Shown one piece after another: positions 54,327 to 63,279 of a DNA stretch of 64,000 nucleotides. Location of the stretch: contig NZ_AP024861.1 in the NCBI RefSeq assembly GCF_024346755.1, positions 1,054,001-1,118,000 on the forward strand, given 5' to 3'. This DNA comes from Vibrio aerogenes (GTDB lineage: Bacteria; Pseudomonadota; Gammaproteobacteria; Enterobacterales; Vibrionaceae). The notes under the pieces are model-generated. The model had not been told where the DNA came from, searched no databases, and was given only the letters and a program-made list of their open reading frames with translations. The position numbers and the translations under genes are program-made. Position 1 is the stretch's first letter; each line of letters starts with the position of its first letter.

Positions 54327-54599
54327 ATGTTGGCTCAGTTATGTCTTGCAGCAAAGCGTGCTGTTGTTCGGTTTAAAAATGATATTCGTGGTGTTACCGC
54401 GATCGAATATGCAATTATTGGTGTGGCCGTATCCGCCATTGTGCTGGCTGTTTTTGTCACGGATACCGGTGGCCTTAAAGGGGCTTTAAGTGATGCTGTG
54501 ACGACGATTTCCGACAATATATCTGCTGCTGATGATAGCAGCAGTAGTAGCAGTAGCAGTAGCAGTGGAAATAACGGCAATGGAAACGGTAATAACTGA
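54327..54599 (+). CDS. flp: Flp/Fap type IVb pilin with Ser/Asn/Gly-rich tail
   Basis: Major pilin of the Tad pilus, 90 residues. The prepilin site is RG|VTAIEY (cut after Gly22), with Glu at +5 followed by Tyr, the Flp motif, then the hydrophobic helix AIIGVAVSAIVLAVFV. Unusual is the C-terminus: ten consecutive Ser from AGC/AGT codons (54537-54566) followed by GNNGNGNGNN. Flp pilins usually end shortly after the helix region. First gene of the locus; a prepilin peptidase gene follows. Confidence 0.92.
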   Translation: MLAQLCLAAKRAVVRFKNDIRGVTAIEYAIIGVAVSAIVLAVFVTDTGGLKGALSDAVTTISDNISAADDSSSSSSSSSSGNNGNGNGNN

Positions 54600-54633
54600 T
54601 GGTAGATTAAACTAAACGGTTGATTATTGCCTG

Positions 54634-55086
54634 ATGTTCATTCTGAACTGGCCTCTGGCTGGATGGTTAAGTCTGGCTGGCCTTTCACTCATCGTCTGCT
54701 TTTATGATCTGCGTGAGCGGATCATTCCTAACTCTGTCTGTCTCATAATTTTTACGATTGCGCTGATGATCTCTCCTGTTTCTGTGACTGTGGTGTGGGC
54801 CGCGCAGGTCACGGGGGTTGTCTGCCTGCTGCTGGTGTTTTACCGGTATCAGGTCTGGGGTGGCGGAGATATTAAATTATTGCTGGCATTTCTGCCCGCA
54901 ATCAGTGAGAAGTTTCTGTTGTTAACGATGACACTGATCGGTCTGACCGGGGGTGTCTTGTGTGCGTTTTATCTGGTTTACGGGGCTTGGACTGATATGG
55001 AACAGGTCCGCAAGAAAGGGTTGCCTTTCGGTATTCCGGTTTGTTTCGCATGTCTGTTTGGTATTACTGCTTCGCTGAAAGGTTAA
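54634..55086 (+). CDS. tadV: Prepilin peptidase TadV/CpaA
   Basis: Membrane aspartyl protease of 150 residues (A24 family) that processes Flp and the TadE/TadF pseudopilins. The two catalytic Asp motifs are visible: CFYDLRERIIPN (FDxRxxxIPN-like) and GGGDIKLL. About five hydrophobic helices. It lies 34 bp after flp and 3 bp before the rcpC-like gene. Confidence 0.9.
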   Translation: MFILNWPLAGWLSLAGLSLIVCFYDLRERIIPNSVCLIIFTIALMISPVSVTVVWAAQVTGVVCLLLVFYRYQVWGGGDIKLLLAFLPAISEKFLLLTMTLIGLTGGVLCAFYLVYGAWTDMEQVRKKGLPFGIPVCFACLFGITASLKG

Positions 55087-55089
55087 CGG

Positions 55090-55884
55090 ATGCGCTCAAA
55101 GCTATTGATGATTATGGCAATTATTGCTATTGGAGCCGGACTCGCCGGAATTTTCTTCTCCGGTGAGAAAACACCGGAACCGAAGGTCTCCGTTGTTAAA
55201 ACACCACCGCATGAATCTGTGTTTTATAAAGTTTTCCGGGCGGGAAGTTTGATTAAGCGGGGCGCTCATGTGCACCGGGAAGATCTGGAAATTGTCCGTT
55301 TATCTGAATCTGAAGCCCGCCAGCATGGGATTGATGGTGACAGCTTGTTTCAGCTGAACCCGCAGGCTGTGTACCGGGCCAACCAGAATCCGGGAGATTT
55401 TGTGTTGCGGCAGGACATTGTGCTGCCGGATGAGCCGGAATTCATCGGGTTAACCATCGCACCTGACTGTGTACCTTATCCGGTGGCGGTTGATCCGGAT
55501 GCTGTCGTGGGCGGGATTATCCGCTCCGGTTCTTATGTGGATGTGCTGGCTCTGACCGGCGTCAGCAATCGCACATCAGAACTGAGGCATCTGCCGGCAA
55601 AAAATATCACCATTAATCCGGTGCTTACACATATCCGGGTGCTGAAAATCGAGCCGGGAGAACACAAGATCGGCGACAGAGAAAAAGTTCAGGATCATCT
55701 GATTCTTGAAGTGACGCGCAAGCAGGTTGCCAAACTTATGGTCGCCAGACAAATTGCCAGACTGGAGGTTTATCAGTCTGCCGGGGTGGCTTCAGCAAAA
55801 GAGCTAAGGGCCAATGCCGGAGATGTGCTGCCGGATTTTAAAGCGGTGAAAGAATTGCGGGCAAATGAAATTGTTGTCAAATAA
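55090..55884 (+). CDS. rcpC: Flp pilus assembly protein RcpC/CpaB
   Basis: Periplasmic/inner-membrane protein of 264 residues. A single N-terminal hydrophobic anchor (KLLMIMAIIAIGAGLAGIFF) precedes an SAF-like domain (GSLIKRGAHVHREDLEIV) and a CpaB domain. RcpC modifies or stabilises the Tad secretin channel in relatives. The gene ends just before rcpA, whose ribosome site lies 5 bp past the stop. Confidence 0.85.
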   Translation: MRSKLLMIMAIIAIGAGLAGIFFSGEKTPEPKVSVVKTPPHESVFYKVFRAGSLIKRGAHVHREDLEIVRLSESEARQHGIDGDSLFQLNPQAVYRANQNPGDFVLRQDIVLPDEPEFIGLTIAPDCVPYPVAVDPDAVVGGIIRSGSYVDVLALTGVSNRTSELRHLPAKNITINPVLTHIRVLKIEPGEHKIGDREKVQDHLILEVTRKQVAKLMVARQIARLEVYQSAGVASAKELRANAGDVLPDFKAVKELRANEIVVK

Positions 55885-55900
55885 TGTGAAGGAGTACGAT

Positions 55901-57238
55901 TTGATACCACGTTATTCAGGGTTTCTGATCAAAATGCTGACCGGTTTACTGATGTCATGGCCGGTTATTGCCGCTTCTGTGATTTCTTTGCAGGAAGGGG
56001 AGGCGATCCCTGTTTCCAGCGGGCAGGAAATTGATACCGTGTTTATTGCCAATCCTGACGTGGCTGACTATCAGGTCATCGATCGCCATAAAATTGTGGT
56101 GTACGGCAAAGCGACGGGCAAAACCTCACTGATCGCCTTTAATGAAAATCATCAGGCCGTGATCAACCGGAAACTGGTGGTGAACCGTGACTTCTCTGAA
56201 GTGATACAGCAGATTCAGCGGCGCTTTCCCCGGAGCAGCGTTGAACTGTCAAATATCGGCAAACAGATCGTGCTTTCCGGGACGGTTTCCAGCCACGCTG
56301 AGAAAGATGGCATTTATGAGCTTGCCGGACAACTGCTGGGCAGAGATGCCAGTACACAAACATTTCAGCTGACCAGTGAAGAGGGAGAGCAGCAGAGTTC
56401 GGCTGCTTTTATGACCCGGCGGGTGTATCAGGGCATCATCAACCAGATCGAAGTGGCGCAAACCAAACAGGTGAATGTCAAACTTTCGGTTGCTGAAGTC
56501 TCCCAACAGTTTATGGAAAATTTTGGCATTCAGTTTGGCGACTCCGGCCAGACGGCCGGGGTCTTCGCCAATCCGATTCTCAATTTCAGTGCGGATGATC
56601 TGCTGACAACCATCACAGCGATCAATGATGACTCCGTCGGGCAGGTGCTGGCTGAGCCCAATTTGTCGGTCATTTCCGGAGAGAGTGCCTCGTTTCTGGT
56701 CGGAGGGGAAATTCCGGTCGTGACGGTGATTGATGGCAGTGTGAGCGTCCAGTACAAAGAGTATGGGGTGCGTCTGGAAATGCTGGCGAAGGTCCTGCGG
56801 GATGACAAAATCAAACTCTCCCTTCAGCCGGAAGTCAGCTCACTCGATACCCAGTACTCGAACGAAAATTATGATCTGCCGGCGCTGAAAACCCGCCGGG
56901 TCAAAACATCGATTGAACTGCGCAACGGTCAGAGCTTTGTTCTGGGCGGGCTGCTGAGTACTGAAGATGTCGAATCCCTGAAAAAAATACCCTATGTCGG
57001 GGATATTCCTCTGCTGGGCGCTTTGTTCCGGCATACAGAAACCTCCCGCAATAAGACCGAGCTGATTATCGTGGCAACGGTGAATCTGGTGCAGCCGGTT
57101 TCTCCCTATCAGATTCAGCTGCCTGCAATGCAAAGAACCAGCAATCTGTCGCGCTTTTTTGGCTTTCGCGACAAATATACCCCGGCAGTGACGAATGAAA
57201 CCCGGCGGATACTGGCGACAGGAGGGTTCCGAAAATGA
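55901..57238 (+). CDS. rcpA: Tad secretin RcpA/CpaC
   Basis: Outer-membrane secretin through which the Flp pilus exits. From the chosen TTG start it has 445 residues. TTG is preferred since AAGGAG lies six bases upstream and it gives a normal signal peptide (IPRYSGFLIKMLTGLLMSWP ... AAS). An ATG 36 bp earlier, inside rcpC, is the alternative. The N-terminal pilus-secretin domain (LQEGEAIPVSSGQEIDTVFI) and BON region precede the secretin core: SVISGESASFLVGGEIPVVT, and LRNGQSFVLGGLLS with IPLLGALFRH near the end. Central pilus gene. Confidence 0.9.
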   Translation: MIPRYSGFLIKMLTGLLMSWPVIAASVISLQEGEAIPVSSGQEIDTVFIANPDVADYQVIDRHKIVVYGKATGKTSLIAFNENHQAVINRKLVVNRDFSEVIQQIQRRFPRSSVELSNIGKQIVLSGTVSSHAEKDGIYELAGQLLGRDASTQTFQLTSEEGEQQSSAAFMTRRVYQGIINQIEVAQTKQVNVKLSVAEVSQQFMENFGIQFGDSGQTAGVFANPILNFSADDLLTTITAINDDSVGQVLAEPNLSVISGESASFLVGGEIPVVTVIDGSVSVQYKEYGVRLEMLAKVLRDDKIKLSLQPEVSSLDTQYSNENYDLPALKTRRVKTSIELRNGQSFVLGGLLSTEDVESLKKIPYVGDIPLLGALFRHTETSRNKTELIIVATVNLVQPVSPYQIQLPAMQRTSNLSRFFGFRDKYTPAVTNETRRILATGGFRK

Positions 57239-57768
57239 TACGGACTATAGGGATGATGCTCATGATGATGGCTTGCTTTGGCTGTCAGCCACTGGTTGAC
57301 AGTCACCAGGGCATTGATGTTGAGGTTTATCCGGTGATTTATCTGCTGTCTGTCCGCGCTGATTTTAAGCAGAACGACAGTGACATCCGGCAGGTGTGGC
57401 AACAGTTTCTGGCCCGGCATCAACGGGAGCTTTTCAATGGTTATCTGGACTTTCGCTATGCCGGAAAATCCGGAGAGAAAACAGCCCGGCGCTGGCGGGA
57501 TGAACTGATTGCTTTGGGGGCCGATGCCACAAAACTTCAGCTTCTGCCGGACGCTGAGCCGGATGGGGTGGATTTGCAGGTCCGGTTGGTGGTGTATCAA
57601 ACCGCCGTGCCGCTTTGTGATTCGCCAGGCGTGGGTGACTCAGAGCGATATCCAATGGGGTGTTTTGTCGACAGTGCCGGATGGTTATCGCTGGCACATC
57701 CGGAAGAGGCGTTACCCGGCTCTGTGCCATGGCATAAAAAAGCACAACAACGGAGACAGGGGCAATAA
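57235..57768 (+). CDS. rcpB: RcpB/CpaD-like Tad pilus lipoprotein
   Basis: Exported protein of 177 residues between the secretin and TadZ genes, the place of RcpB/CpaD. A short signal sequence ends in a lipobox-like ACFGC. The remainder has no strong motif that I recognise beyond general size; later cysteines occur in VPLCDSPG and YPMGCFVD. The start overlaps the secretin stop by four bases (ATGA). Assignment rests mainly on gene order. Confidence 0.65.
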   Translation: MIRTIGMMLMMMACFGCQPLVDSHQGIDVEVYPVIYLLSVRADFKQNDSDIRQVWQQFLARHQRELFNGYLDFRYAGKSGEKTARRWRDELIALGADATKLQLLPDAEPDGVDLQVRLVVYQTAVPLCDSPGVGDSERYPMGCFVDSAGWLSLAHPEEALPGSVPWHKKAQQRRQGQ

Positions 57769-57771
57769 AAG

Positions 57772-59037
57772 ATGCTGGATATTTTAGACTCTCTGAATAA
57801 GTTTGAGAAAAAAAACAAAGACGTGATTCATGTCTCCTGTGTCGCATTCGTTCAGAGTGACGAATGTCACCAGTTGATTGAAGAGGCTTTTCGCTTTGAA
57901 GGGATTGCGTTGCCGGGGTTTGTTGCCAATACCGACAATGAAATCCGGCGGCACGCCAGAGAGAAAAAGATTGATATCGCTCTGGTGGAGCTGAATCAGT
58001 CTCCCTGTGTGACCGAAGATATGAAACGGATTAGCCACTTACTGCCCAATGATGCCTCGGTGATTGTGATCGGGCAGGAAGATGCGATTTCAACCATTCG
58101 TAACCTGAAAGCGATGGGGTTTTATTATCTCTTCTGGCCGGTCACTAAACAGGAACTGATCGATTTTGTGAAAAATGTCCGGGATAACCGTATCCGGGAG
58201 GCCGGGCTGGGTAAAAAAAGAACCGCGAAGCGGATCGCCATCTGGGGATGTAAAGGCGGTGTAGGCGCTTCACTGCTGACCAGTGAAATTGCTTACAGCC
58301 TGTCTGATGAGCACCAGTCGAAATGTCTGGTGGTTGACCATAGTTACGACGACAGTAATTTAGATATTTATCTCAAACTGGAAGGGTTTGAGAGAAAAAT
58401 GGCGGTGGTTGAAGGGTTTGGCAGTGAGCTGGATGATACCTACGCGATCAGTATGACCCGGAAAGTCAATCACATGCTTTCTTTATTATCGATAACCTCA
58501 GAGCAGCACCCGGAGCATGAAATGAAAGAATATACCCGGTTGCTGGAAGGGTTACTGTCAGAACATTACAACTTTTTGATTGAAGATTTATCCAGAGGCA
58601 ATCAGAGCCGGCTGGATTTTCCTTACCTCAACAGTCATGCCGATACGGTCGTGATTGTACTGACACCACTGGTGTCTGCGGTGCGTCAGGCGAAAAAGGT
58701 GATGACGTTATTATCCGGTGAGAGTCAGACCCGCCATATTCTGGTTCTGAATCATTTGCATCAGTCCCGTCTCAGTGTCTTAAACCGGGCTGAAATTGAA
58801 GATTATCTGGGCGCAAAAATTGATGTTGAAATCCCGTTTGACCCTAAAATCGTCCGGCATATTCTCGATGGGGACTTTCTGACCAGTCTTCGTCTGGATA
58901 TTTCAGCACCACTGCATCAGCTGACCAGTATGATTCTCGGAGAAAATGTACAGACAGCTTCATCAGGGCTGACAACCCGTTTATTCAATAACGGCCTGAT
59001 GAAAAAACTGATCGGACGGAGTGTTGAAGATGGTTGA
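57772..59037 (+). CDS. tadZ: TadZ/CpaE pilus localisation ATPase
   Basis: Cytoplasmic protein of 421 residues placing the Tad machine at the pole. The N-terminal ~130 residues are a receiver-like domain without phosphorylation certainty. A ParA/MinD-like ATPase domain follows. Its Walker A reads CKGGVGASLLTSE (Lys161 present; Ala166 stands where the canonical P-loop has Lys), a deviant P-loop. Switch and Asp motifs are SKCLVVDHSYDDSNLD and LIEDLSRG. It lies 3 bp after the RcpB-like gene and overlaps tadA by eight bases. Confidence 0.88.
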   Translation: MLDILDSLNKFEKKNKDVIHVSCVAFVQSDECHQLIEEAFRFEGIALPGFVANTDNEIRRHAREKKIDIALVELNQSPCVTEDMKRISHLLPNDASVIVIGQEDAISTIRNLKAMGFYYLFWPVTKQELIDFVKNVRDNRIREAGLGKKRTAKRIAIWGCKGGVGASLLTSEIAYSLSDEHQSKCLVVDHSYDDSNLDIYLKLEGFERKMAVVEGFGSELDDTYAISMTRKVNHMLSLLSITSEQHPEHEMKEYTRLLEGLLSEHYNFLIEDLSRGNQSRLDFPYLNSHADTVVIVLTPLVSAVRQAKKVMTLLSGESQTRHILVLNHLHQSRLSVLNRAEIEDYLGAKIDVEIPFDPKIVRHILDGDFLTSLRLDISAPLHQLTSMILGENVQTASSGLTTRLFNNGLMKKLIGRSVEDG

Positions 59038-60319
59038 ACATCATGCCCGTGGTCTGTTTATCTCACTGCGCCAGCAAATTTACGAAGCACTCGAAGCCGA
59101 TGTGGTCAATACCCTGACCCGCGAGCAGCTCACGCAGCAGTTATCCAGTGCCATCGATGTGCTGATTGACCGGCAGGATTATTCCGTGGCAGCGGTTGTC
59201 CGGCGGGATTATGTCAAAAGTCTGGTGGATGAACTGCTGGGCCTTGGCCCTCTGCAACCGCTGATGGATGACGAATCCATTACTGACATCATGATCAATG
59301 GACATCAGCATGTGTTTATTGAGCGCAACGGACTGGTCGAGCAGTCGACCGCAAAATTTATCGATGAAGAGCAATTGCTGCAAATTGCAAAACGGATTGC
59401 CTCGCGCATTGGCCGCCGGGTCGATGATTCTTCCCCGACCTGTGATGCCCGGCTGGAAGATGGCAGCCGGGTGAATATTGTCATTCCGCCCATTGCGATT
59501 GACGGCACCTCGATTTCAATCCGGAAGTTTAAAAAACAGAGTATTGATCTGGAACAACTGGTGAGTTTCGGGGCAATGAGCCCCGAAATGGCGAAGTTGC
59601 TGATGATAGCTTCCCGGTGCCGGTTGAATATTCTGATTTCCGGCGGAACAGGATCCGGAAAAACCACCATGCTCAATGCGTTATCTCAGTTTATTTCAGA
59701 GAAAGAGCGCATTGTGACCATTGAAGACGCTGCTGAACTGCGTTTGCTGCAACCTCACGTCGTGCGGCTGGAAACCCGGACATCAGGCATTGAGGGCACG
59801 GGAGCGGTGAATCAGCGTGATTTGGTGATCAACTCGCTGCGGATGCGGCCGGACCGGATTATCGTCGGGGAATGCCGGGGCGGGGAAGCCTTTGAAATGT
59901 TACAGGCGATGAATACCGGCCATGATGGTTCGATGTCAACGCTCCATGCCAACACACCGCGGGATGCATTGGCGCGGGTAGAAGCCATGGTCATGATGGC
60001 GACTAATAACCTGCCGCTGGAAGCGATTCGCAGAATGATCATCAGTGCGGTTGATCTGGTGGTGCAAATCAGCCGTTTACATGACGGCAGCCGGAAGGTC
60101 ATGAATATTTCCGAAGTCATCGGGCTGGAAGGAAACAATGTGGTACTGGAAGAAATTTTCCGGTTTGAACCCCTGCCGGGAGAGCCCGGTGCAGAAAAAG
60201 TGCATGGTGAGTTTGTTTCTGCCGGTTTGATGAAGCGTTCTGTACTGGTTGAAAAGGCCCGTTTCTTTGGTCTGGAAGGCAATCTGGATGCAATTTTTGG
60301 CTTTATGAGGGGGTCCTGA
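59030..60319 (+). CDS. tadA: Tad pilus assembly ATPase TadA/CpaF
   Basis: Type II/IV secretion ATPase of 429 residues that powers Flp assembly. Walker A GGTGSGKT is at residues 205-212 (Lys211), followed by an Asp box (EKERIVTIEDAAEL), Walker B DRIIVGECRGGEAFEML and His box GHDGSMSTLHANTPRDAL. The ATG follows GGAG eight bases upstream, inside the end of tadZ. Its stop overlaps the tadB ATG by one base. Confidence 0.95.
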   Translation: MVEHHARGLFISLRQQIYEALEADVVNTLTREQLTQQLSSAIDVLIDRQDYSVAAVVRRDYVKSLVDELLGLGPLQPLMDDESITDIMINGHQHVFIERNGLVEQSTAKFIDEEQLLQIAKRIASRIGRRVDDSSPTCDARLEDGSRVNIVIPPIAIDGTSISIRKFKKQSIDLEQLVSFGAMSPEMAKLLMIASRCRLNILISGGTGSGKTTMLNALSQFISEKERIVTIEDAAELRLLQPHVVRLETRTSGIEGTGAVNQRDLVINSLRMRPDRIIVGECRGGEAFEMLQAMNTGHDGSMSTLHANTPRDALARVEAMVMMATNNLPLEAIRRMIISAVDLVVQISRLHDGSRKVMNISEVIGLEGNNVVLEEIFRFEPLPGEPGAEKVHGEFVSAGLMKRSVLVEKARFFGLEGNLDAIFGFMRGS

Positions 60320-61254
60320 TGACATCCCTGATGGCATGGCTCAGTTTGGTCTTTGGTGGCGTGTTGTTGCTGATTTTATCCCGTCCGGCCAAACATAAAA
60401 AGAAAACCAGCCGTTACCTTCAGGACTCAAAGTCCGTCAATGTGGATTCGATAGAATACAGCGCCAGTGTGGTGAATCTCAATGTCTTATCCGACGAAAC
60501 CCTGTGGCAGAAGACAGAGCGGGTGGCGCGTAATCTTAAGAGACAGATTGGCAGTGGTGCGCCAGTCAAAATTATATTGTATATGGCTGTGTTGGTTGTC
60601 TTATCCGTGTATATCAATGATAACTTTTTACAACTCAGTCTGCTGCCGGTGTTACTGATATTTTTTACTGCCGGGTTCTGGTTTGCTGTTCAGTGGCTGC
60701 AAAAACGGGAGAAAGCTCAGTTTGATCAGGCGTTTCCTGACGCCCTGAATATGCTGGCCAGCTCTGTGAGTTCCGGTGAGAGTTTGATGCATGCGATTAT
60801 CTTTGTCGGTCAGTCTCTGGATGGTGAAGTTGGCCGGGAGTTCCGGATCATGGGGGAACGGCTTCAGGTCGGGGAAAGCCCGGATCTGGTTTTCAGGAAA
60901 GCTTGTAAGCGTTTCCCTTATCCGGCGTTTCACTTTTTTGTGATTACCCTGCGGGCCAACATGCAGCGGGGCGGGCAGCTGCGGGAAATTATCACCCGGC
61001 TGAACCGGCTGATGTTTGAAGCCAGAGCGATCGAAAAAAAGAAATATGCATTAACTGCGGAGGCCCGGACTTCTGCCAAAATTGTTGGCGCAATTCCGTT
61101 CTTTTTCCTGTTCATGCTGCGCTATCTCAGCCCTGAAAACTATCAGTTTGTCATGTTCAATCCGGATGGCCGGTATATTTTGTATTACGTCCTGATCAGT
61201 GAAGTGATTGGTATTGGCATCGTCTGGAAACTGATGCGGGGGGTGGAATCATGA
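60319..61254 (+). CDS. tadB: Tad inner-membrane platform protein TadB
   Basis: Protein of 311 residues with a T2SSF domain: helices at the N-terminus and in the middle, cytosolic FDQAFPDALNMLASSVSSGES (the T2SSF motif), ITRLNRLMFEARAIEKKKYA and a final membrane pair. Forms the inner-membrane platform with TadC. Overlaps both neighbours, so coupled. Confidence 0.9.
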   Translation: MTSLMAWLSLVFGGVLLLILSRPAKHKKKTSRYLQDSKSVNVDSIEYSASVVNLNVLSDETLWQKTERVARNLKRQIGSGAPVKIILYMAVLVVLSVYINDNFLQLSLLPVLLIFFTAGFWFAVQWLQKREKAQFDQAFPDALNMLASSVSSGESLMHAIIFVGQSLDGEVGREFRIMGERLQVGESPDLVFRKACKRFPYPAFHFFVITLRANMQRGGQLREIITRLNRLMFEARAIEKKKYALTAEARTSAKIVGAIPFFFLFMLRYLSPENYQFVMFNPDGRYILYYVLISEVIGIGIVWKLMRGVES

Positions 61255-62132
61255 ATCATCTTTATCCGGCGCTTTTTCTGGCCCTGATCGTCCTGGGCGC
61301 GATCATCTTACTGATTGTGTCCTGGCGGGAGAAAAAGCGGCAAATGGTGGATAAATACCTGCTTGAGCAAAAAGAAAAGGGCAAAGCGACCGAGAGTTTA
61401 ATGGCATGGCTTGATCACGTCGTGCCGGCTTCTCTGGCACAAAATGAAGCAGAAATTAACCAGAAAATGATCAATGCCGGTGTCTATTCATTTGCTTATT
61501 CACACCTTTATTTGCCACTCAAGCTCAGTGTGATGCTGATTGGGTGCGGTGTACTTTTCTTCCTGTTTTACGTCAGGATGGAAACACACCTGATTGTCAC
61601 CGTCAGTCTGCTGTCCTGCTGGGTGATTATCATTCTCATTGTACCGGATGCGGTACTGGATGCACGGGTTCAGGCTTATCGCCTGACGATTTCCCGTCGT
61701 TTACCTTATCTGATTGATTTAATTGCCGTCTGTGTGCAAACAGGGATGACCATTGAAGCTTCCATGAGTTATCTGGCAAAAGAGATGTCCGGGTTTGATC
61801 CCAAGCTGGCAAAGCTGGTCAGCCGGACCAATGAAAGGGCCCGTATTATTGGGCTGGATAAAGCGCTGGATGAATTATATGCACATATTCCGACCAGCGA
61901 GATGCGAAGTTTTGTGATGACCCTGAAACAGAGCCTGCAATACGGCTCATCGATTTATGAAACGCTGGTGACCCTTTCATCCGATATCCGGCAGGTGTCG
62001 ATGCTGACGGTGGAAGAGAAAATCGGCAAACTGGCGGCGAAAATGTCCGTGCCGCTGATTCTGTTTATCATGTTACCGATCGTGATTCTGATCGCGGTCC
62101 CCGGCGTAATGAGGTTAATGTCTGGTGCCTGA
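61251..62132 (+). CDS. tadC: Tad inner-membrane platform protein TadC
   Basis: Second T2SSF-domain platform protein, 293 residues. Segments are SRRLPYLIDLIAVCVQTGMT, MTLKQSLQYGSSIYETLVTL and C-terminal helix LILFIMLPIVILIAVPGVMRLM. Four-base overlap with tadB and eight-base overlap with the next gene. Confidence 0.9.
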   Translation: MNHLYPALFLALIVLGAIILLIVSWREKKRQMVDKYLLEQKEKGKATESLMAWLDHVVPASLAQNEAEINQKMINAGVYSFAYSHLYLPLKLSVMLIGCGVLFFLFYVRMETHLIVTVSLLSCWVIIILIVPDAVLDARVQAYRLTISRRLPYLIDLIAVCVQTGMTIEASMSYLAKEMSGFDPKLAKLVSRTNERARIIGLDKALDELYAHIPTSEMRSFVMTLKQSLQYGSSIYETLVTLSSDIRQVSMLTVEEKIGKLAAKMSVPLILFIMLPIVILIAVPGVMRLMSGA

Positions 62133-63279
62133 TTGTTGCAACACCTCGACTGTGAAATGCAGACTGGTGAAGCCGCGGCTGACGAGAGCTGGCTTGCGGA
62201 AAAAACTCACGCTCCTGAGCTGTGCCGTTTTACTGGCAGGATGTGCATCCGGCAGCCGCCCGTTGCCTGACCGGCAGCTTTCGGATGTAAACCGGCAGGA
62301 AAAAGTACTGATTGCGGCGAAAAACTATCCGGCGCTGATCGATTTTTATCAGGCCCGGTTACGGCAGGAAGAATCGGCGGTCTGGCGGGAAAAACTGGCA
62401 AAAACGTATCTTGACAGCCGCGATCCGGAATCGGCGTTGTTCACTCTGCGGCCCTTATTCATACAAGGGCTGAATGGCCAGTTCACTGATGGAAAACCAG
62501 CGGATGGCGAACGGACGAATGGCAAACGGACGCATGAACCTCAGTCTGATAGTGCGTATTGGAAAAATACCGCCAGACGTGAAAGCGGAAGCGGCCCCTG
62601 CTTCTTCGGTGAACTCTCTTCTTCCGGCCAGTCAGACGCTGAGCCGCTCCATGTTCAGACAAGGTTTCAAACCGGGCTTCAAAACAAATCTCAAAAAAGC
62701 TTTCAGAAAAGGCTGCAAACGCTGTCTGCCCGCTCACGGCTGATTGCCGCAAGTGCCTGCATGGATTTAGGCCAGGCAGCACCGGCGAAACAGTGGTTGA
62801 TCAGTATTCTCCGGGATCCGGCAAATCAGGCGCATCCCGTGCCCGAAAGCGGAGAAACGGCCAATTTGCTGGGCATTATTGAAGCGCAGGCGGGCAACTA
62901 CACACAGGCCAGAGACTGGTTTGTTCTGGCGCGGCGATATTTTTATGCGGATGCCAAGGTGAAAAATAATCTGGCGTTAATCGATATGCTGGAAGGACAG
63001 GACCAACAGGCCCTTCAGCGGCTGATGACCATCCCGGAACCGGATCAGGAAGACCCGCAGTTTCTGGCCAATTTGTTACTGGCCATGGCGAAAAATGGCC
63101 GGCTGGATTATCTCAAAAAGCATCTCAATCCGTCGCTGACGCAGCCCCAGATCAACATGGTTTATCAGGCGCTGCAACAGGCTGAAGTGATGCGCCCTTC
63201 AGCCGCAACGACCCCAACCAAATCTTTGCAGCCGGATACAGGAGGGACAGATGCAGCAGCGGTCTCAGTGGCGCATTAA
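62125..63279 (+). CDS. tadD: TadD-like TPR lipoprotein with repetitive insert
   Basis: Predicted lipoprotein of 384 residues, lipobox LLAGC near residue 39. TPR-like helices lie before and after a central low-complexity region (~115-205) rich in Gly, Arg, Gln and Lys. This begins where the DNA contains two 15-bp in-frame units (CGGATGGCGAACGGA and CGAATGGCAAACGGA) and later reads FQTGLQNKSQKSFQK. The insert is absent from TadD proteins I recall and may be a recent expansion. The start is a GTG inside the tadC end with GAGG upstream. TadD is a pilotin-like assembly factor. Confidence 0.8.
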   Translation: MPDCCNTSTVKCRLVKPRLTRAGLRKKLTLLSCAVLLAGCASGSRPLPDRQLSDVNRQEKVLIAAKNYPALIDFYQARLRQEESAVWREKLAKTYLDSRDPESALFTLRPLFIQGLNGQFTDGKPADGERTNGKRTHEPQSDSAYWKNTARRESGSGPCFFGELSSSGQSDAEPLHVQTRFQTGLQNKSQKSFQKRLQTLSARSRLIAASACMDLGQAAPAKQWLISILRDPANQAHPVPESGETANLLGIIEAQAGNYTQARDWFVLARRYFYADAKVKNNLALIDMLEGQDQQALQRLMTIPEPDQEDPQFLANLLLAMAKNGRLDYLKKHLNPSLTQPQINMVYQALQQAEVMRPSAATTPTKSLQPDTGGTDAAAVSVAH

